DNA of 64,000 nt from Euglena gracilis (GCA_039621445.1 CP154955.1:56452619-56516618), one strand, 5' to 3'. Positions 1 through 10,212 are shown, counted from the first letter of the stretch. Numbers and translations are program-made. Notes: a model not told the origin generated them from the sequence alone.

Positions 1-566
1 CAGAAGCCAACGAATCAGGATGGCACCGTGCACGATGGACATGCCCTTCCGATATGCAAGCATCTCGTCCGGAATGATCCCCTGGTCTTCCAGGACGGTC
101 ATCAGCTGCCTGAAGTGGACGGTTGCAAGGGCACGTAGTAGGGCGGGTTCCAGCAGGATCGGACGCGAGTTGCGCAGCAGCCAGCAAGGCTCCTTCTTGC
201 GCAACGGGAGTAGAAGCACAGTCCACAAGAGGTCGTCGGGCGGCGCTGCAGCGTCAGGATGTGCTCGGTCTGCAGAAGCCCCAGGGTCGACAACGGCAAG
301 GCGGAGAGGAGTTGGCGGGGGAGGCCATCAAGAGCGCACGCGTCTGACTCCTTCCTCAGTGCCAGGCTCAGATCTTTGATGGAGGGCAGAAGGACTTCTT
401 GGTCGGAACCCATGGGGTGAAGGATCGCACCGTGCAGCAGACTGCGGAAATATTCACCATCAAGACGCAACCAGGCATCCACTATCCTGTGGAAATGTCC
501 TTGGCTTTGCATGCACTCCAGTGAGGCAGGGGCGAGATAAGGGTAGGCACATGTCTCCTTCCTCAC
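1..566 (-). pseudogene. LINE reverse transcriptase, N-terminal part (runs off left edge)
   Basis: Read on the minus strand this is the fingers and start of the palm of a non-LTR retrotransposon reverse transcriptase. Visible are a DGLP element (near 310-330), then a stretch with LLLPLRKKEP, SRPILLEPALLRAL and, nearest the left edge, IIPDEMLAYRKGMSIVHGA. This order (basic K element, RPI.L, then the P-E-x-x-AYRKG.S helix) is typical of LINE RTs. The reading frame changes by one base near 240-330, so a single continuous frame is not present; either an indel or a short intron is responsible. The YxDD catalytic block is not in the window because the element leaves it at position 1. It belongs with the endonuclease islands at 2.2-3.7 kb, which lie upstream on the same strand. 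Confidence 0.75.
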
Positions 567-1550
567 TCACCAGACTCAGGGTTTCTGTTGTGGGGTAGAC
601 GAGCAGGTGTGTGCTGAATTATGGTGTGATTTTGTGTGTGTTGGGGTGGGGTGGGGCTGTGGATATGGGGTTATGGTGTTGCGGCAGGCACTCGTGCACA
701 TGTGTGTTGGGGCGGGGCGGGGCGGGGCAGGGTGGGGGAATGGGGTGTTGGTGTATCAACAGGCACGCGTGCACGCAAGTGTATATATAGTTTTTGTTTT
801 GTTATTGTTATATTATGGAGGTGTGATTAAACTTTTAATAGTCAGGGGGATGGGGCAGGTGAGGGTCTGTATGGGCTGTTCACCCCTTTCAAGCTAACCC
901 TAAATCGCTTGTTTTCTATGATGTGAGGTTGGGGTGGGGCACCAGCCAATGACGTTGCAGCACGCGGCTGGACGTCATTCAGTGTGGCCTGTGGCTGTGG
1001 GGTGGGGTGGGGTCTGACCCCATGAAAACACGACGCCTGTTCTGACAGGGGACAAGCCTGCATAGTATTGCAGCGGTGTGTAACTTTACTGCACTGGGGC
1101 GTTCTTGGGATATAATATAACACACAAACCTTAAGGGGAGAAAATTGGAAACTTCATTTTTCGAGGCGTTGGTGGTACTGCATGCCAGGGGTTTCCCTGA
1201 GCAGGGCAATAAATCAATGAGTATATGAGTATAAATATAAATAAATATATAATGGGGTTCTTCTAGGTTTGGCAAACTTTTCAACGCAGTGTGGGGGGTT
1301 GGGGGTTGGGATGGGTTGTATATATTCCCTGCTGACCAGTGTTACATTTCGTTGTCTGTTTGGTAATAGTATTATTTTTTGGTGGGGGGTGGGGGTAATG
1401 CTTTGTATCCTGCAGGGTGGCATTTTATTGGATTTGCTAGGGCGTTACTGTATAGTGTGGCTTACCTTCGTTCTTGTGTTCTCCGGTTGGGTTGTGGGGT
1501 GAGGAGGAAACTAATTCACTTAGCGGTTCATGTGTGATGGGTGGGTGGGA
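567..1550. other. Gene-free spacer, possible intron of the minus-strand LINE-like gene
   Basis: No convincing coding frame on either strand. The plus strand is rich in G and GT tracts and there is an AT-rich patch at 1215-1255. Its position between two coding islands of the same minus-strand polyprotein fits an intron of about 1 kb, but splice sites were not resolved. Confidence 0.35.
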
Positions 1551-1954
1551 CTACGGCCGCCGTGGTGCTATGGAGTCCGTGAAATGGGGATGGCGGCCCG
1601 CTCGATGTGCTTGCCGGGAGCCGTAGAGATCCGCCGCCTGCCGACGGACCTCAGCAAGGAATTCTAATGGTTCTGACGGGAAGTTACTTGCCGTCAGCGC
1701 TGATCTGCGAGATGGTGGAGATGGTCTGGATCGTGATCTGGAGATGGTGCCTTGGGGGGTCGGAGACGTAATGCACGGGAGGTAAGGCCCGTGATGTTGC
1801 GCAGGATGAAGACGTCCGGTAGCTGGCGCAGCAGCTGCAAGAGGTGGTCTGGTGGTGGAGCCGGAGTCCCGCCTTGGCGAGGGTGAGCGGCAGGGAGGAC
1901 GTGGGACAGGACCTGCCACAGCGCAGGAAGAAGAGCATCAGCCGCCAAACCCAT
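1551..1954 (-). CDS. Putative exon(s), linker between LINE endonuclease and RT
   Basis: Two adjacent minus-strand islands in different frames. The first (about 1954-1690) is rich in Leu, Pro and Ala (ALLPALWQVLSHVLPAAHP, then HLLQLLRQLPDVF). The second (about 1660-1550) reads PLEFLAEVRRQAADLYGSRQ, which resembles the helical segment that precedes the RT in APE-type LINEs. A frame change at about 1665-1690 coincides with a sequence resembling a GC-type donor followed by a CAG acceptor, but the distance is too short for a normal intron, so an indel is equally likely. No domain match is claimed. Confidence 0.4.
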
Positions 1955-2246
1955 TGACGTTGGCAGACACCCACCGAGGTTGGAAGTTCAGGGCACATAC
2001 AATAGAACCCAAATCAAGACGAAAAAAGAACCAACAAATCAAAAAAAAAAGGAAAAGCACAAAAAACAAAAAAAAAAGACAAACAAGACCAACCACTTCC
2101 CCCCCCCCCCAAAAAAACATTTCAACTGGTCCGAGGGGGACTAGGTTGTGTGAGCACAGCCGATTTGTGGTGCACTTGTGCCCCTTGTTGGTCTCGCTTC
2201 TAGATGGCAATGCAGATCGGGCGCGGAACAACTGGAAAGCACTGGA

Positions 2247-2947
2247 TCAATATTTTTTCCCCCGAACAGCCATTCCGTGGCTGCCGACAGGTGGTAAAGC
2301 TGTAATTGCTTGAGGAGGAAGGGGTTTCGCTGGGGGCCTGAACACACCCCAATGGAGGATGCAGTGCGAGGCCAGTGCCCCGACAGCAACCTGCTCAGTG
2401 GTTGCGTGCTGAAGCAACCATCGGGGAGCTGGCAGGGCCTGGCGGAGAACAGGGGCAGCGACGAGGGTGAGGTCGACGATCAGCGCCCGATGAGTGCACA
2501 GCCCCCGCAATGTGGAGGCGCGGGCGCGAGGGCACTGCAGCGTCGGGCTGAGGAGCACCCAGTCGATGGCTGTTTCACTGACCTGCCATTTGTTGTGAAC
2601 CACATTGGTGGTCGGCCGCTCAGGATAAGGCACCCAGTAACCAGCCAGCTGCTGCTTACCAAGGGTGCATCGCCGGGGCCAGGCAGAGGTCGGCCCCCAG
2701 GTGTCGTTGAAGTCTCCCCCAACAATCGCATCGATGCCTGGTTGTGACTGCAGGAAGTCCTGCAGAACGATGAGGCTGGAACGGCGACGCCTTGGCGGAA
2801 GTGAGGGTGGCAGCTGCAGAGACACCACGACGAGGTTGTGGAGGTTCTTCAGCGGGAGAAGTATTCCCAGAAAGTGGTCGTGCTCCTCCATGGCAAGGGG
2901 GCTTTCCCCCTGAATCGGCCGACGGTGGACCAGGACACCCACTCCGC
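2247..2947 (-). CDS. APE-type (EEP) endonuclease of a LINE, C-terminal half
   Basis: This is the C-terminal half of an exonuclease-endonuclease-phosphatase fold, the nicking enzyme that starts target-primed reverse transcription in APE-type LINEs. In order it shows GGVGVLVHRR, a strand with LVVVSLQLP, the GGDFND active-site loop, then IDWVLLSP and THRALIVDL. In active enzymes the last block is normally S-D-H; here the Asp is replaced by Thr, which suggests loss of activity. The exon appears to begin at 2947: just upstream on the minus strand is a CTAAC branch-point-like sequence (2984-2988), a C-rich tract and CAG (2948-2950). It continues past the EEP domain into a helical linker. The N-terminal half of the domain is at 3487-3715. 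Confidence 0.8.
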
Positions 2948-3486
2948 CTGCCCGACGGGGGAGCGGGGACGGTTGGCTGCTTGGTTAGTCGACGAATGTG
3001 TGGAGAGGGGTCTGAGAGCCTTTCCCCAAGTCACTTTCTTCCTCTTCTACATGCCAAATTACACCAACCATGACGAGGCACGTTGGTAATTCTCCGTGCA
3101 CATTGGTATTGCCATTTGTATGGTGTGAAGCCGGACTGTTGTGGATACCTTACAAGTGGAGTGAAGCTCCAACCCGGGGTAGCGCTTCGCCGTTGCTGTT
3201 CTCTCACTTGCGAAATATTTTTGATTGTAGCATAATTATTTTATTACATTAAATGATAAATATTTTAGATGTGACTTTCATGGGTCAAACGCCAAAGTCC
3301 AGGTGAGAGTGCTCCATAGATCCCAGGGGTGGTGGGGTAAGTTGAGGAGTCTGTGAAGTCATGGTCTTCGTGGGAGGGGTTCTGGGGTTGCTGATGGATG
3401 GTGCGCTGTGTTGTTATGAGGGGGGTTCTTACTGTTGAGGGGGGTTCCGGTTCACTAACTGTGTTCTATGGTGGAGGATGTCAAGC
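2948..3486 (-). other. Spliceosomal-type intron splitting the EEP endonuclease domain
   Basis: The two halves of one EEP domain lie in separate reading frames either side of this interval, which has no coding potential. The 3' end on the minus strand carries CTAAC about 38 nt before a pyrimidine-rich tract ending in CAG. The 5' site is less clear; GTGGGC near 3485-3490 is the best candidate. Joining here would restore the usual spacing between the LLQEV block and GGVGVLVHRR. Confidence 0.6.
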
Positions 3487-3715
3487 CCACAACCGAACGA
3501 CCAACATGCGGCCAGAAAAAGCGGGAGATCCTGCCGGTGCACCTCGCAGGCGACCTCCTGCAGCAAGATGATATCTGCGTCGGTGAGGGTCAAGATGCGG
3601 AACAGCATTGGTAGCTTGTCCCGGAGGCCTCCGCAGTTGATGTTCAGCACGCGGAGTTGAGGCTGGTTGACTGAGTGCAGGCTGAGGGACAGGTCTAGAG
3701 GGCGGTGGTGCTGCT
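3487..3715 (-). CDS. APE-type (EEP) endonuclease of a LINE, N-terminal half
   Basis: The minus strand reads LRVLNINCGGLRDKLP, then a strand and LLQEV. These are the first two catalytic blocks of EEP nucleases: Asn of the N-x-N loop and the metal-binding Glu. The frame remains open to a likely acceptor on its upstream side (TTTCAG at about 3715). It ends around WSFGCG, where the following intron-like spacer begins. Together with 2247-2947 it makes one endonuclease domain of roughly normal length. Confidence 0.75.
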
Positions 3716-4162
3716 GAAAGTAGGTGAAAGCTGCCGCAGGGTGAGGATGGGGGACAGCAAGTACTGGATTGCAAGATGTTTAGGAGAAGAACACCTTGAT
3801 GAGGTTGATCCAAGAGGGAGGTGCAGGACTGCACGACGGCAGCGCGCCGTGGGCGTTGGGGCAGGCCCGTGAGACCCAGACAGATGGGCAGGTGAAAGGC
3901 AGAGGATGGGCTGGTGATGGAGATCGTCAAGTCGAATAGATTATGGCCAGGAGACAACATTGGCGGGAAACCGGGGGGGCAGGGAGCTTGTACCTTCCTT
4001 CTCCTGTCCGAACCGCTTATCAAAAGCGGTGTAATGGTTCACCTTTTCTCTTATTGTGCATTAATTGGTTCATGCTGTTTATGGAAGATTCATACGGGGG
4101 AAAAAAAACATCTCTCTCATTAAGCATGTAAAACTTTTGGTATTTTTCCTTGTTGAATAAGA
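3716..4162. other. Spacer between exon-like islands
   Basis: Nothing firmly supported. A minus-strand frame over about 3790-3980 is open and could hold a short exon, but two frames are equally plausible. An acceptor-like C/T-rich tract ending in CAG sits at its left end, before the endonuclease exon. Confidence 0.25.
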
Positions 4163-4687
4163 CTACTGTTTGAATTCTCCCGTGTCATTTGTGATGCCAA
4201 TCATGAGGAGTCCGATCCGGGGAGAGCCGGTGAACCCCTGTCCATAGCACAGGCAATGCGGACAGCGAGTGGCCAGGGCGATATAAACCACACTCGCTGA
4301 CCTCCTGGTCTGCAGAAGCTGGCCTGTGGGTGTGCTGTTGTAATACAAGGGAACCGGTGGTGGGAAGAGTGTGGCTTCGTTGCTTATGGCAGTCACCCAA
4401 AAGAATGTGACACTGTCCGGGCCGAACAAAGGTGGGGTAGGGCATGACGATGGCGACCACCGGTTGCAAGTTGACCGAAGTGTGCTCAGCCACCGCATCA
4501 GGAAATACACAAAATCCAGCTGCAGTTCTGGTGGGTACAGCTGCAGGGGGTTGAGTGCTGGTACAAGACGGTGAACTCTGGACAGCCATGAGGTCAGGAA
4601 CTCTAGTCTTTCGAGAGAGGGTACCCAATAGGTTTGGTGCAAGGCATTGAATGGGCATGTTGGTTGATTGGCAGCGGTTGAAAGCAC
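4163..4687 (-). CDS. Putative exon of LINE-like polyprotein, aromatic-rich with CPHC
   Basis: A continuous minus-strand frame of about 170 codons with clearly protein-like composition: YWVPSLERLEFLTSWLSRVH, LQLDFVYFLMRWLSTLRST, then VVYIALATRCPHCLCYGQG. The C-x2-C-x-C near the end may be part of a metal-binding module. It lies N-terminal to the endonuclease in the same orientation. The product family is not recognised. Exon ends are not defined; the open frame continues to a TAG near 4163. Confidence 0.5.
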   Translation of the reverse strand: MLSTAANQPTCPFNALHQTYWVPSLERLEFLTSWLSRVHRLVPALNPLQLYPPELQLDFVYFLMRWLSTLRSTCNRWSPSSCPTPPLFGPDSVTFFWVTAISNEATLFPPPVPLYYNSTPTGQLLQTRRSASVVYIALATRCPHCLCYGQGFTGSPRIGLLMIGITNDTGEFKQ

Positions 4688-4854
4688 TGGGTCACAAAAC
4701 TTACTTCAGGATCTCAGCTAATTGACCAAGGCTACTGGTGATTTGATCCTAACATGTTTGTCTAAATACCTTGAGAAAAGGATTTAACCATTCCTACAAC
4801 CTGTTGCAACGCCATACTGCCCTGGTCTGTCATTCATTTGCCACTGGGAATGTC

Positions 4855-5148
4855 CTATTCACTTACAGGGCTGTGTGTTGACTGTTTTCCGCTAAACAAG
4901 GGGGGGGTATGGCATCTGGCACACACCCGAGAGAGAGGGAGTACAGTGGTGCACAGCACACAGACATGGCGTCCCAGAATCCCGTGGGTAGGGCCTGGGG
5001 GGGGCTCACTGAGTGATGTGCTGCTGAGTGACTCCCACTGGTCCCAAGATGATTGAATGGCTGTGAGATTCTGCTGGATGGCGGTGTGGTGAGGAGAGGG
5101 CTGTACAAGGAACACCGCGGCCTTTGCCATGCTGAAATTGACCCACAC
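4855..5148 (-). CDS. Putative exon with two CxxC pairs
   Basis: The minus-strand frame contains HVCVLCTTVLPLSRVCARCH, two C-x2-C pairs separated by 11 residues as in small zinc ribbons. It is preceded by a Ser/Pro-rich stretch. It sits between other exon-like islands of the same strand. The zinc-ribbon assignment rests only on Cys spacing. Confidence 0.4.
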   Translation of the reverse strand: MWVNFSMAKAAVFLVQPSPHHTAIQQNLTAIQSSWDQWESLSSTSLSEPPPGPTHGILGRHVCVLCTTVLPLSRVCARCHTPPLFSGKQSTHSPVSE

Positions 5149-5518
5149 GGGGGGAGGGGGCCATCAGCAAATTTTTAGTGTCTGGGAAGGCAGGCAGTAC
5201 TCACAGCGGGGGGGGAGGGCTGGACACTCGGTGGGCCCAAAGCTGTTCAGGAGTTGGCCCTCGGGGGGGGGGGGGGGGTTCCAGCGCCTTCATTGCTAGT
5301 GTCAGGTGCCATGCCGTCATTTGCCATCACATGTCAGGTGCCATGCCAGACTGTGCCCCCAAGTGGGTGCCAGGTCTCACTGCGTTAGAGTGCTAGCCCT
5401 GGCAGGCGCCCCTATTTGGGGTGGGGTCTACGTCGCTTTAAAACTCAGCCTGGTCTCCACCGCCGAGGACGGGCATTCCACACCGGGGGGTAGGAACCAT
5501 GGGAGTCACAGGGGACCC

Positions 5519-5905
5519 TTACGGCACCCCGGAATAGCTCGTGTTGAGCTCCATCTCAGCGGTTCTGTCCGTGTGGTACGTGGGGGGCTGCGGGGACGGA
5601 GCGGTGGCGGTGGTTGCCGACGTGGAGGACTGCGTCTGGGCTGCGGGGGGGAGGATGGGCGAGTGGGGGGGGGGGGGGCCTTCGCCGAGCACGTTGAGGG
5701 GATGGGCGACGGTGGGGCCTTGGGCTCGGAGATCGGGACCGTCTCCTCCCTGACCTATCACTTTGGGGTGGCTCAGAGTGGTGTTGTGGCCGGAGAAGTT
5801 CTTTCCACAGAACCAATGGGAGAGCTCGATATTGCACCTCTTGTCCTTGGGGCTGGTGGGCGGGGGAGTTTTTGTGATGGTACAGATGGCACAGAAAGAC
5901 GGAGG
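5519..5905 (-). CDS. Putative exon with finger-like Cys/His motif and Pro-rich tail
   Basis: The minus strand reads FCAIC, then after about 17 residues RCNIELSHWFCGKNFSGH and LSHPK, followed by a Pro/Ser/Thr-rich region. The C-x2-C followed by W-x-C and two His resembles the Cys/His modules found upstream of the catalytic domains in LINE proteins, but the spacing is not a perfect classical C2H2 finger. Neighbouring islands on the same strand support membership in the LINE-like gene. The opposite strand is also open here because of GC content and is considered a shadow. Confidence 0.45.
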   Translation of the reverse strand, partial: PPSFCAICTITKTPPPTSPKDKRCNIELSHWFCGKNFSGHNTTLSHPKVIGQGGDGPDLRAQGPTVAHPLNVLGEGPPPPHSPILPPAAQTQSSTSATTATAPSPQPPTYHTDRTAEMELNTSYSGVP

Positions 5906-6184
5906 CGCTTAACTGCACATGGGGAGGTCTATATCGAGACCTTGGTATCTCCAACCAAGCAACGGCCGGGTAGAAATTCAATTTCTTGGCCTACACCAAA
6001 AACAATAGAAAGTGGGTGGAGACGGGCTAACGCTGTGAAGGGAAATCACTCTGTGGTTTCCTTGGGCCCTGGCCTCAACAGCATTGACAGGGGAGAATTT
6101 TTGCACCGCTTTGGTCCCAACCTTGACTGAGTTCGGCCATGGCTTTAAAATTTTTGGTACAAGGACGGTCCACAGGGTTGGTCC

Positions 6185-6649
6185 TTAAAGAGGGGGAACA
6201 ATAAAAGGAAGCAACTGTCCCTTATGGGCCGCCCCAAACTCGCTGGTGGGCCGCACAGGGGGTGGATGAGAGACTGGCTGTTGACGTTGAACCGGGGTTC
6301 CGTCCGATCGGCGGTCTGTGATCCCGAATGACAACCCGCTGGGGAGGCTGATGTCGATGGAGGAGGAAGTCCCTGCTAATGATGTCCAAAGGTGGCGCGG
6401 TGCTTCAGTGTACCAAAAACCCCTTCTCACTGCAGCCGCCCCCACTGATGTTGTAGGGCCAAAATGCTGGTGCAGCGCGGCAGCGACCTCCTCTGCGGGG
6501 AGGCCCTCCAGGCGATAAACCCGGAGATACACCGTGTCCCGGGTGGGTTTAGGCTGGGAGGGATGTGTGGGAGATTTTTTTTTGTCAGCAAGCGGGATCA
6601 TCGGCCCGTGCAGAACAGCCGTCTCCCGTGTATTCCCTGTGTTTCTCAT
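6185..6649 (-). CDS. Putative exon with RRM-like segment
   Basis: The minus-strand frame of about 150 codons contains TVYLRVYRLEGLPAEEVAAA, then VGAAAVRRGFWYTE, and SIDISLPSGLSFGI. The strand-helix-strand order resembles the RNA-binding fold of LINE ORF1-type proteins, but no RNP consensus is conserved, so this is a suggestion only. A Pro-rich tail follows. It is N-terminal to the endonuclease islands. Confidence 0.45.
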   Translation of the reverse strand: MRNTGNTRETAVLHGPMIPLADKKKSPTHPSQPKPTRDTVYLRVYRLEGLPAEEVAAALHQHFGPTTSVGAAAVRRGFWYTEAPRHLWTSLAGTSSSIDISLPSGLSFGITDRRSDGTPVQRQQPVSHPPPVRPTSEFGAAHKGQLLPFIVPPL

Positions 6650-6797
6650 TATTGTGTCAATCGTCTGCAGGTCTCAATTAATATGTGGTTCATGTGTTCA
6701 TTCCTGTTCACTAGGTGTGATGCTGGTGGTCAGCTAGGGTTTGATATATGTTGGTAGCCATTGGACATGAAGACGGGGGGTCGGAAAAATATCAGCC

Positions 6798-7025
6798 TCA
6801 ACCACAGGTGCCCGGGCTGCCGGGGGCAGCCAGAGAGGGGGTCACTGGAGTCAGACTCGGGAGTGTCTTGACGATGTCCAGCGGCGGAGCTGTCCTCGGA
6901 GCAGGAGGTGCGGTTGTCGAAGTAGCCGACAGTGGGTGCGGTGCTGGGGGCATCGGAGGTGGTATCCCTGGGTCTGAAGCGGAGCAGCGCTTGATGACCA
7001 CAGCCGACTGGCCAGTCGCTATCAT
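6798..7025 (-). CDS. Putative Pro/Ala-rich exon
   Basis: The minus-strand frame starts around MIATGQSAVVIKRCSAS and continues into a Pro/Ala/Ser/Thr-rich low-complexity linker. Composition is protein-like and the strand matches the flanking islands. No domain is recognised. Confidence 0.35.
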   Translation of the reverse strand: MIATGQSAVVIKRCSASDPGIPPPMPPAPHPLSATSTTAPPAPRTAPPLDIVKTLPSLTPVTPSLAAPGSPGTCG

Positions 7026-7249
7026 TTGCTGGTAGGTGGAAATGGACTAAAGATTGATAAGAGACCATGAAGCTGTTTTGTAACAATTCCAGGGATGGAG
7101 AGCGTCATTACCTGGGTCATTTTACGCTGGGGTATGTTTGCGTGTTCTTTACTTTTCTTTAAAGGAAAGAAACTTAGTGAAACTGCTACATTTTCATTTC
7201 AAAAAAAAACTGGGATTAAAAAAAATTATATAAAAAAAAACAAAGTTGG

Positions 7250-7700
7250 GTGTCAGGCAGTCGTTGTCGTTGCGACCTAATTGTGCGACTTCTGTGCTAG
7301 CGATGCTCTGGGTTGCTGACACGGGGGGTAGGGAGGTAAAGAACCACGAGGGTAAGGGGTCCTTGTGCGCCAGGTGCGAGCGGGCGATAGCCTCCAGTGT
7401 TGTTAAGGGGCTGCCGAGTGGGGTCTCTAGGACCGCATGCGCTAGCCCTGCCCACAGTGCATGCCGATCCCGCGCCGTAGCCAGCGCCAAGTGGGTTTTT
7501 CGTGAGACGTGCTGGAGGGCCATTGCCAGCCCCAGGCCCTTCTCGTGCCATAATGTCAGGTCTGGTGCCGACGTAATCCATCCCCTGAGCCGCAGGTACA
7601 CCTCCATCCGCGGCTGGTCGTCTGGGTCCTCCCCACTGTGGGTGGTGCTCAGGTCCTCCCGCCAGGTGCTCAGCAGGGCCACCACTCAATCCGTATCTTG
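7250..7700 (-). CDS. Putative exon, helical, unknown function
   Basis: A coherent minus-strand frame of about 140 codons: ALLSTWREDLSTTHSGED, RMEVYLRLRGWITSAPDL, LAMALQHVSRKTHLALATAR and LTTLEAIARSHLAHKD. It is mainly helical. It is the most upstream of the islands that lie directly before the LINE domains, so it may be the N-terminal part of that polyprotein. An AG acceptor-like site precedes the first good codons near 7687. Confidence 0.45.
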
Positions 7701-7959
7701 GCACAGATATGGACTGGACACTCGGAAGGCTGCCTGCACTAAGCCCCATCAAGACACAAAGACCATTGATGTGTTGTTCGAGGAGGGTTGTGTGCCCCGT
7801 GAAGCCGTAATGTCAACACGAAGGAAAGAAAGAGAAAGGAAAAAAAAATTCGACGGGGACAGATGTTGGGGTGGGTGTGGGGGAAGGGCACCTGTATCAC
7901 ACAACCCAGAAACAAAAAGCAAACCCGAGTCCCCAGAAATGAACAAAGCCCTGTAACAT

Positions 7960-8960
7960 TATCAGGGTCATGATTTCAGGGTAGCGAGAGTATATTCTTC
8001 CACTTGCTTGTATTCAATGAAGCGTGCGACACTGAAGTATTTACAAATCTTCTCCTCTTTACACCCTTTACAGCTCTTCTGGCAGGACGCGAACCAGACG
8101 TTGTAACGGAACTCGTTAGGGCTGGGCAGTTCGAACCCCTTCAATTACGAAGTCCTAACTTGCCTTCGCCACTGGACGGGCGCGGGCGAACACTTTTACC
8201 GCTCCCTCTCCGCAGCAGCTTGTCTGCACACTGTCCGCTGGACACCTCCCGACCAGGGATTTTTTTAAGTTTGGACCCCCGGGGGGGGGGAGGGGGGGGG
8301 GTAGGGTGGGTGGAGGGCTGTGACACCTCTTTTTTGGACAAGGGTGAAGAAACTCCCGGTGGATTGGAGCCTTCTAATTTGATCGTGGCGCGCTGCACAA
8401 TTGCGCAAATGCGCGCATCAACAATTATTCCTACTGTGATTAATTGTGCCGTTGAGAGGGCGGTTGTAACGCCCCAGATTGTGTTGGAAATAAATCCCGT
8501 TTTACTTGCGCAAATGCGCGCACAATTTGTTGATTTTTGTCGTTTAACGACCCAGAGGGCGTTGTGCTACCAGTCAATTGACCTGGACGCTGTCATTCAC
8601 CTGTTGTGTCAGTGGGGGTGTGATTTTCATGACTGGTGCAGACGCTGTGACCCATGGGAAGCTACGCTGCTCACCATTTGAGAGAGAGTGTGTGTTACGT
8701 GCCGGGTGGTTCAGGCTCTATGGTGGTGTACGGCTGCTGTCCCCTGCCTGGGATTGACGTAAATGGGGGCTGGCAAGGCAGGGCACAGCTGTGAATTACT
8801 GTGTGCTTTTTGTTTGTTGACTTGCGGAATTGCGCGCATAAACATTCCCAAATAAAAGAAAGGGCACACAGAATTGTGGGACGTGTAGCGTGCAATGTGT
8901 CTGTGTGTGACGTGGGCAGGGTGGCGACAATGGGGTTGTAAGGTTACGAATTTGAGGTGA
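7960..8960. other. No confident gene; TTGCGCAAATGCGCGCA-type motifs
   Basis: The plus strand has one long open frame (8004-8681), but its middle is a G-run and the composition is unconvincing. The motif TTGCGCAAATGCGCGCA occurs at about 8401 and 8503, with a relative near 8821. Related GCGCAA clusters recur at 23.87-24.33 kb. Confidence 0.35.
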
Positions 8961-9001
8961 TGGCGAAAAGGTGGCGTGCCGGAAGACCTGGGGAGGACTG
9001 A

Positions 9002-9649
9002 ATGGAGTCCTCGCGAGCCAGCAGCACCCACTCCCGCCGCCGTGGATACAAGGGCTACAGCGAGGAGGCCGCCCTGGCCGCGGAGGCCGGGAAGGGCCGG
9101 CTGGTGAAAGCCCACTTCGCCGCCAGCTACGAGGAGTTCGTGGCGGCGGTGGTGGAGACCCTGGTGGTGCAGGTGGCCCACACCAGGGTGCGGCTGCGCT
9201 GCGGACGGAGGGCGGCGCGGCGCTGCTGGACGAGCCGGCCCGGGAGCCGCGGCGGCCGCGGATCGAGCTGCTGCTGAAGGACGCCTGGGCCGTGTACCGG
9301 GCGCTGCGACAGCACGCCTACCTGAGGTCGGCGCAGCGGGTGGTGGCGGAGAAGCACGAGGCGCCGCTGGCCAGGCACCGCGCGGCGAGCCGGCTTCTGC
9401 GGCCCAGTGGCGTCCTGCCGGAGGAGCCGATGGCTGGAGGACCTGTGGCGGCGGTCGGAGGGGCGGAGCTGCGTCCTGTGGTTCGACAACTTCTGGAAGC
9501 GGGCCATGACGTCGAACCGCCGGATGGTCATCCGCACCCACGAGTGCTGCGTGATGGCGATGATGCGCACGGCAGTGGACGCCGTCCCAGAGCTCCCGGG
9601 GTACCCGTCGCTGGAGCAGCTGCTGGGCCGCGTCCACCGGGTGTCTTGA
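9002..9649 (+). pseudogene. GC-rich hypothetical ORF with two frameshifts
   Basis: A sharply GC-rich island. Three plus-strand frames take over from each other: from ATG 9002 (YSEEAALAAEAGKGRLVKAH, then FVAAVVETLVVQVAHTRV), then a middle frame (IELLLKDAWAVYRALRQHAY), then a third (WLEDLWRR and CVLWFDNFWKRAMTS) ending in TGA at 9649. Each segment is protein-like, and the switches near 9220 and 9410 look like single-base indels. The family is not recognised; a transposase or captured host gene is possible. The base composition differs from both flanks, suggesting a separate origin. Confidence 0.4.
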
Positions 9650-9659
9650 CAACCTTTTG

Positions 9660-10212
9660 AGGTCGACCGCCGGGCGGCGGAGTTTTTCCTCTTAGAAGGC
9701 CTTTTTAAGGGCGGTTTAGCTCTTATTTTAAGGCTTTCTAAAGATTCCATTAAAATTCCCTCTCCTAGGGCGCCCATGGTTTGGTTGTGCAAGGAGAGAG
9801 ATTGAGTGATGCTAGGTATTCCCAAAGGGTGATTTTGGGTCTATTTAGCATATTTTTAAGCCTTTTATGCATTTTTCCTTTGGTTTTAAGGGAAAATGTT
9901 GGATTTGGTGAGAGCGCTTGCAAGCGCTTGGAACAGAATTTTAAGAGATTGGCGCCTGAGTTCCTGAAGTTTTTGCAGGGGTTTGCAAAGCTCAATAATG
10001 ATGGAATTCAGCATAATTTATCAAAATCAAGGGGGGAAACCTTGATTTTGACTTGGGTTGGTTGATTTTGATGCAATGGGCAAGGATTTGGGATTTGAGA
10101 GCGCTTAGGAATCAGCGCACTCAATCCTAAATTTAACTGCCCATCAAGGGCATCAAAATCATTTTCTTTTCACAGGGTTTTCCTCTTTACCTGTTGCACC
10201 ATTGTACTTGTT
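9660..10212 (+). promoter_or_regulatory. Putative leader/LTR region of the 10-kb gag element
   Basis: AT-rich, non-coding stretch ahead of the gag ORF. It holds several short inverted repeats, for example TCAAAATCAAGG with its complement around 10020-10055, and GATTTTGATGC with its complement flanking 10065-10162. No TGGTAGC primer-binding site was found, so LTR boundaries are not assigned. Confidence 0.3.

Noticed and set aside
8004-8681. 225-codon plus-strand ORF
   Set aside because: It spans a G-run and mixed low-complexity sequence, shows no domain, and overlaps the repeated GCGCAA motifs.
8711-9652. 313-codon minus-strand ORF
   Set aside because: Shadow of GC-rich plus-strand coding; composition is Pro/Ala/Arg-rich without motifs.
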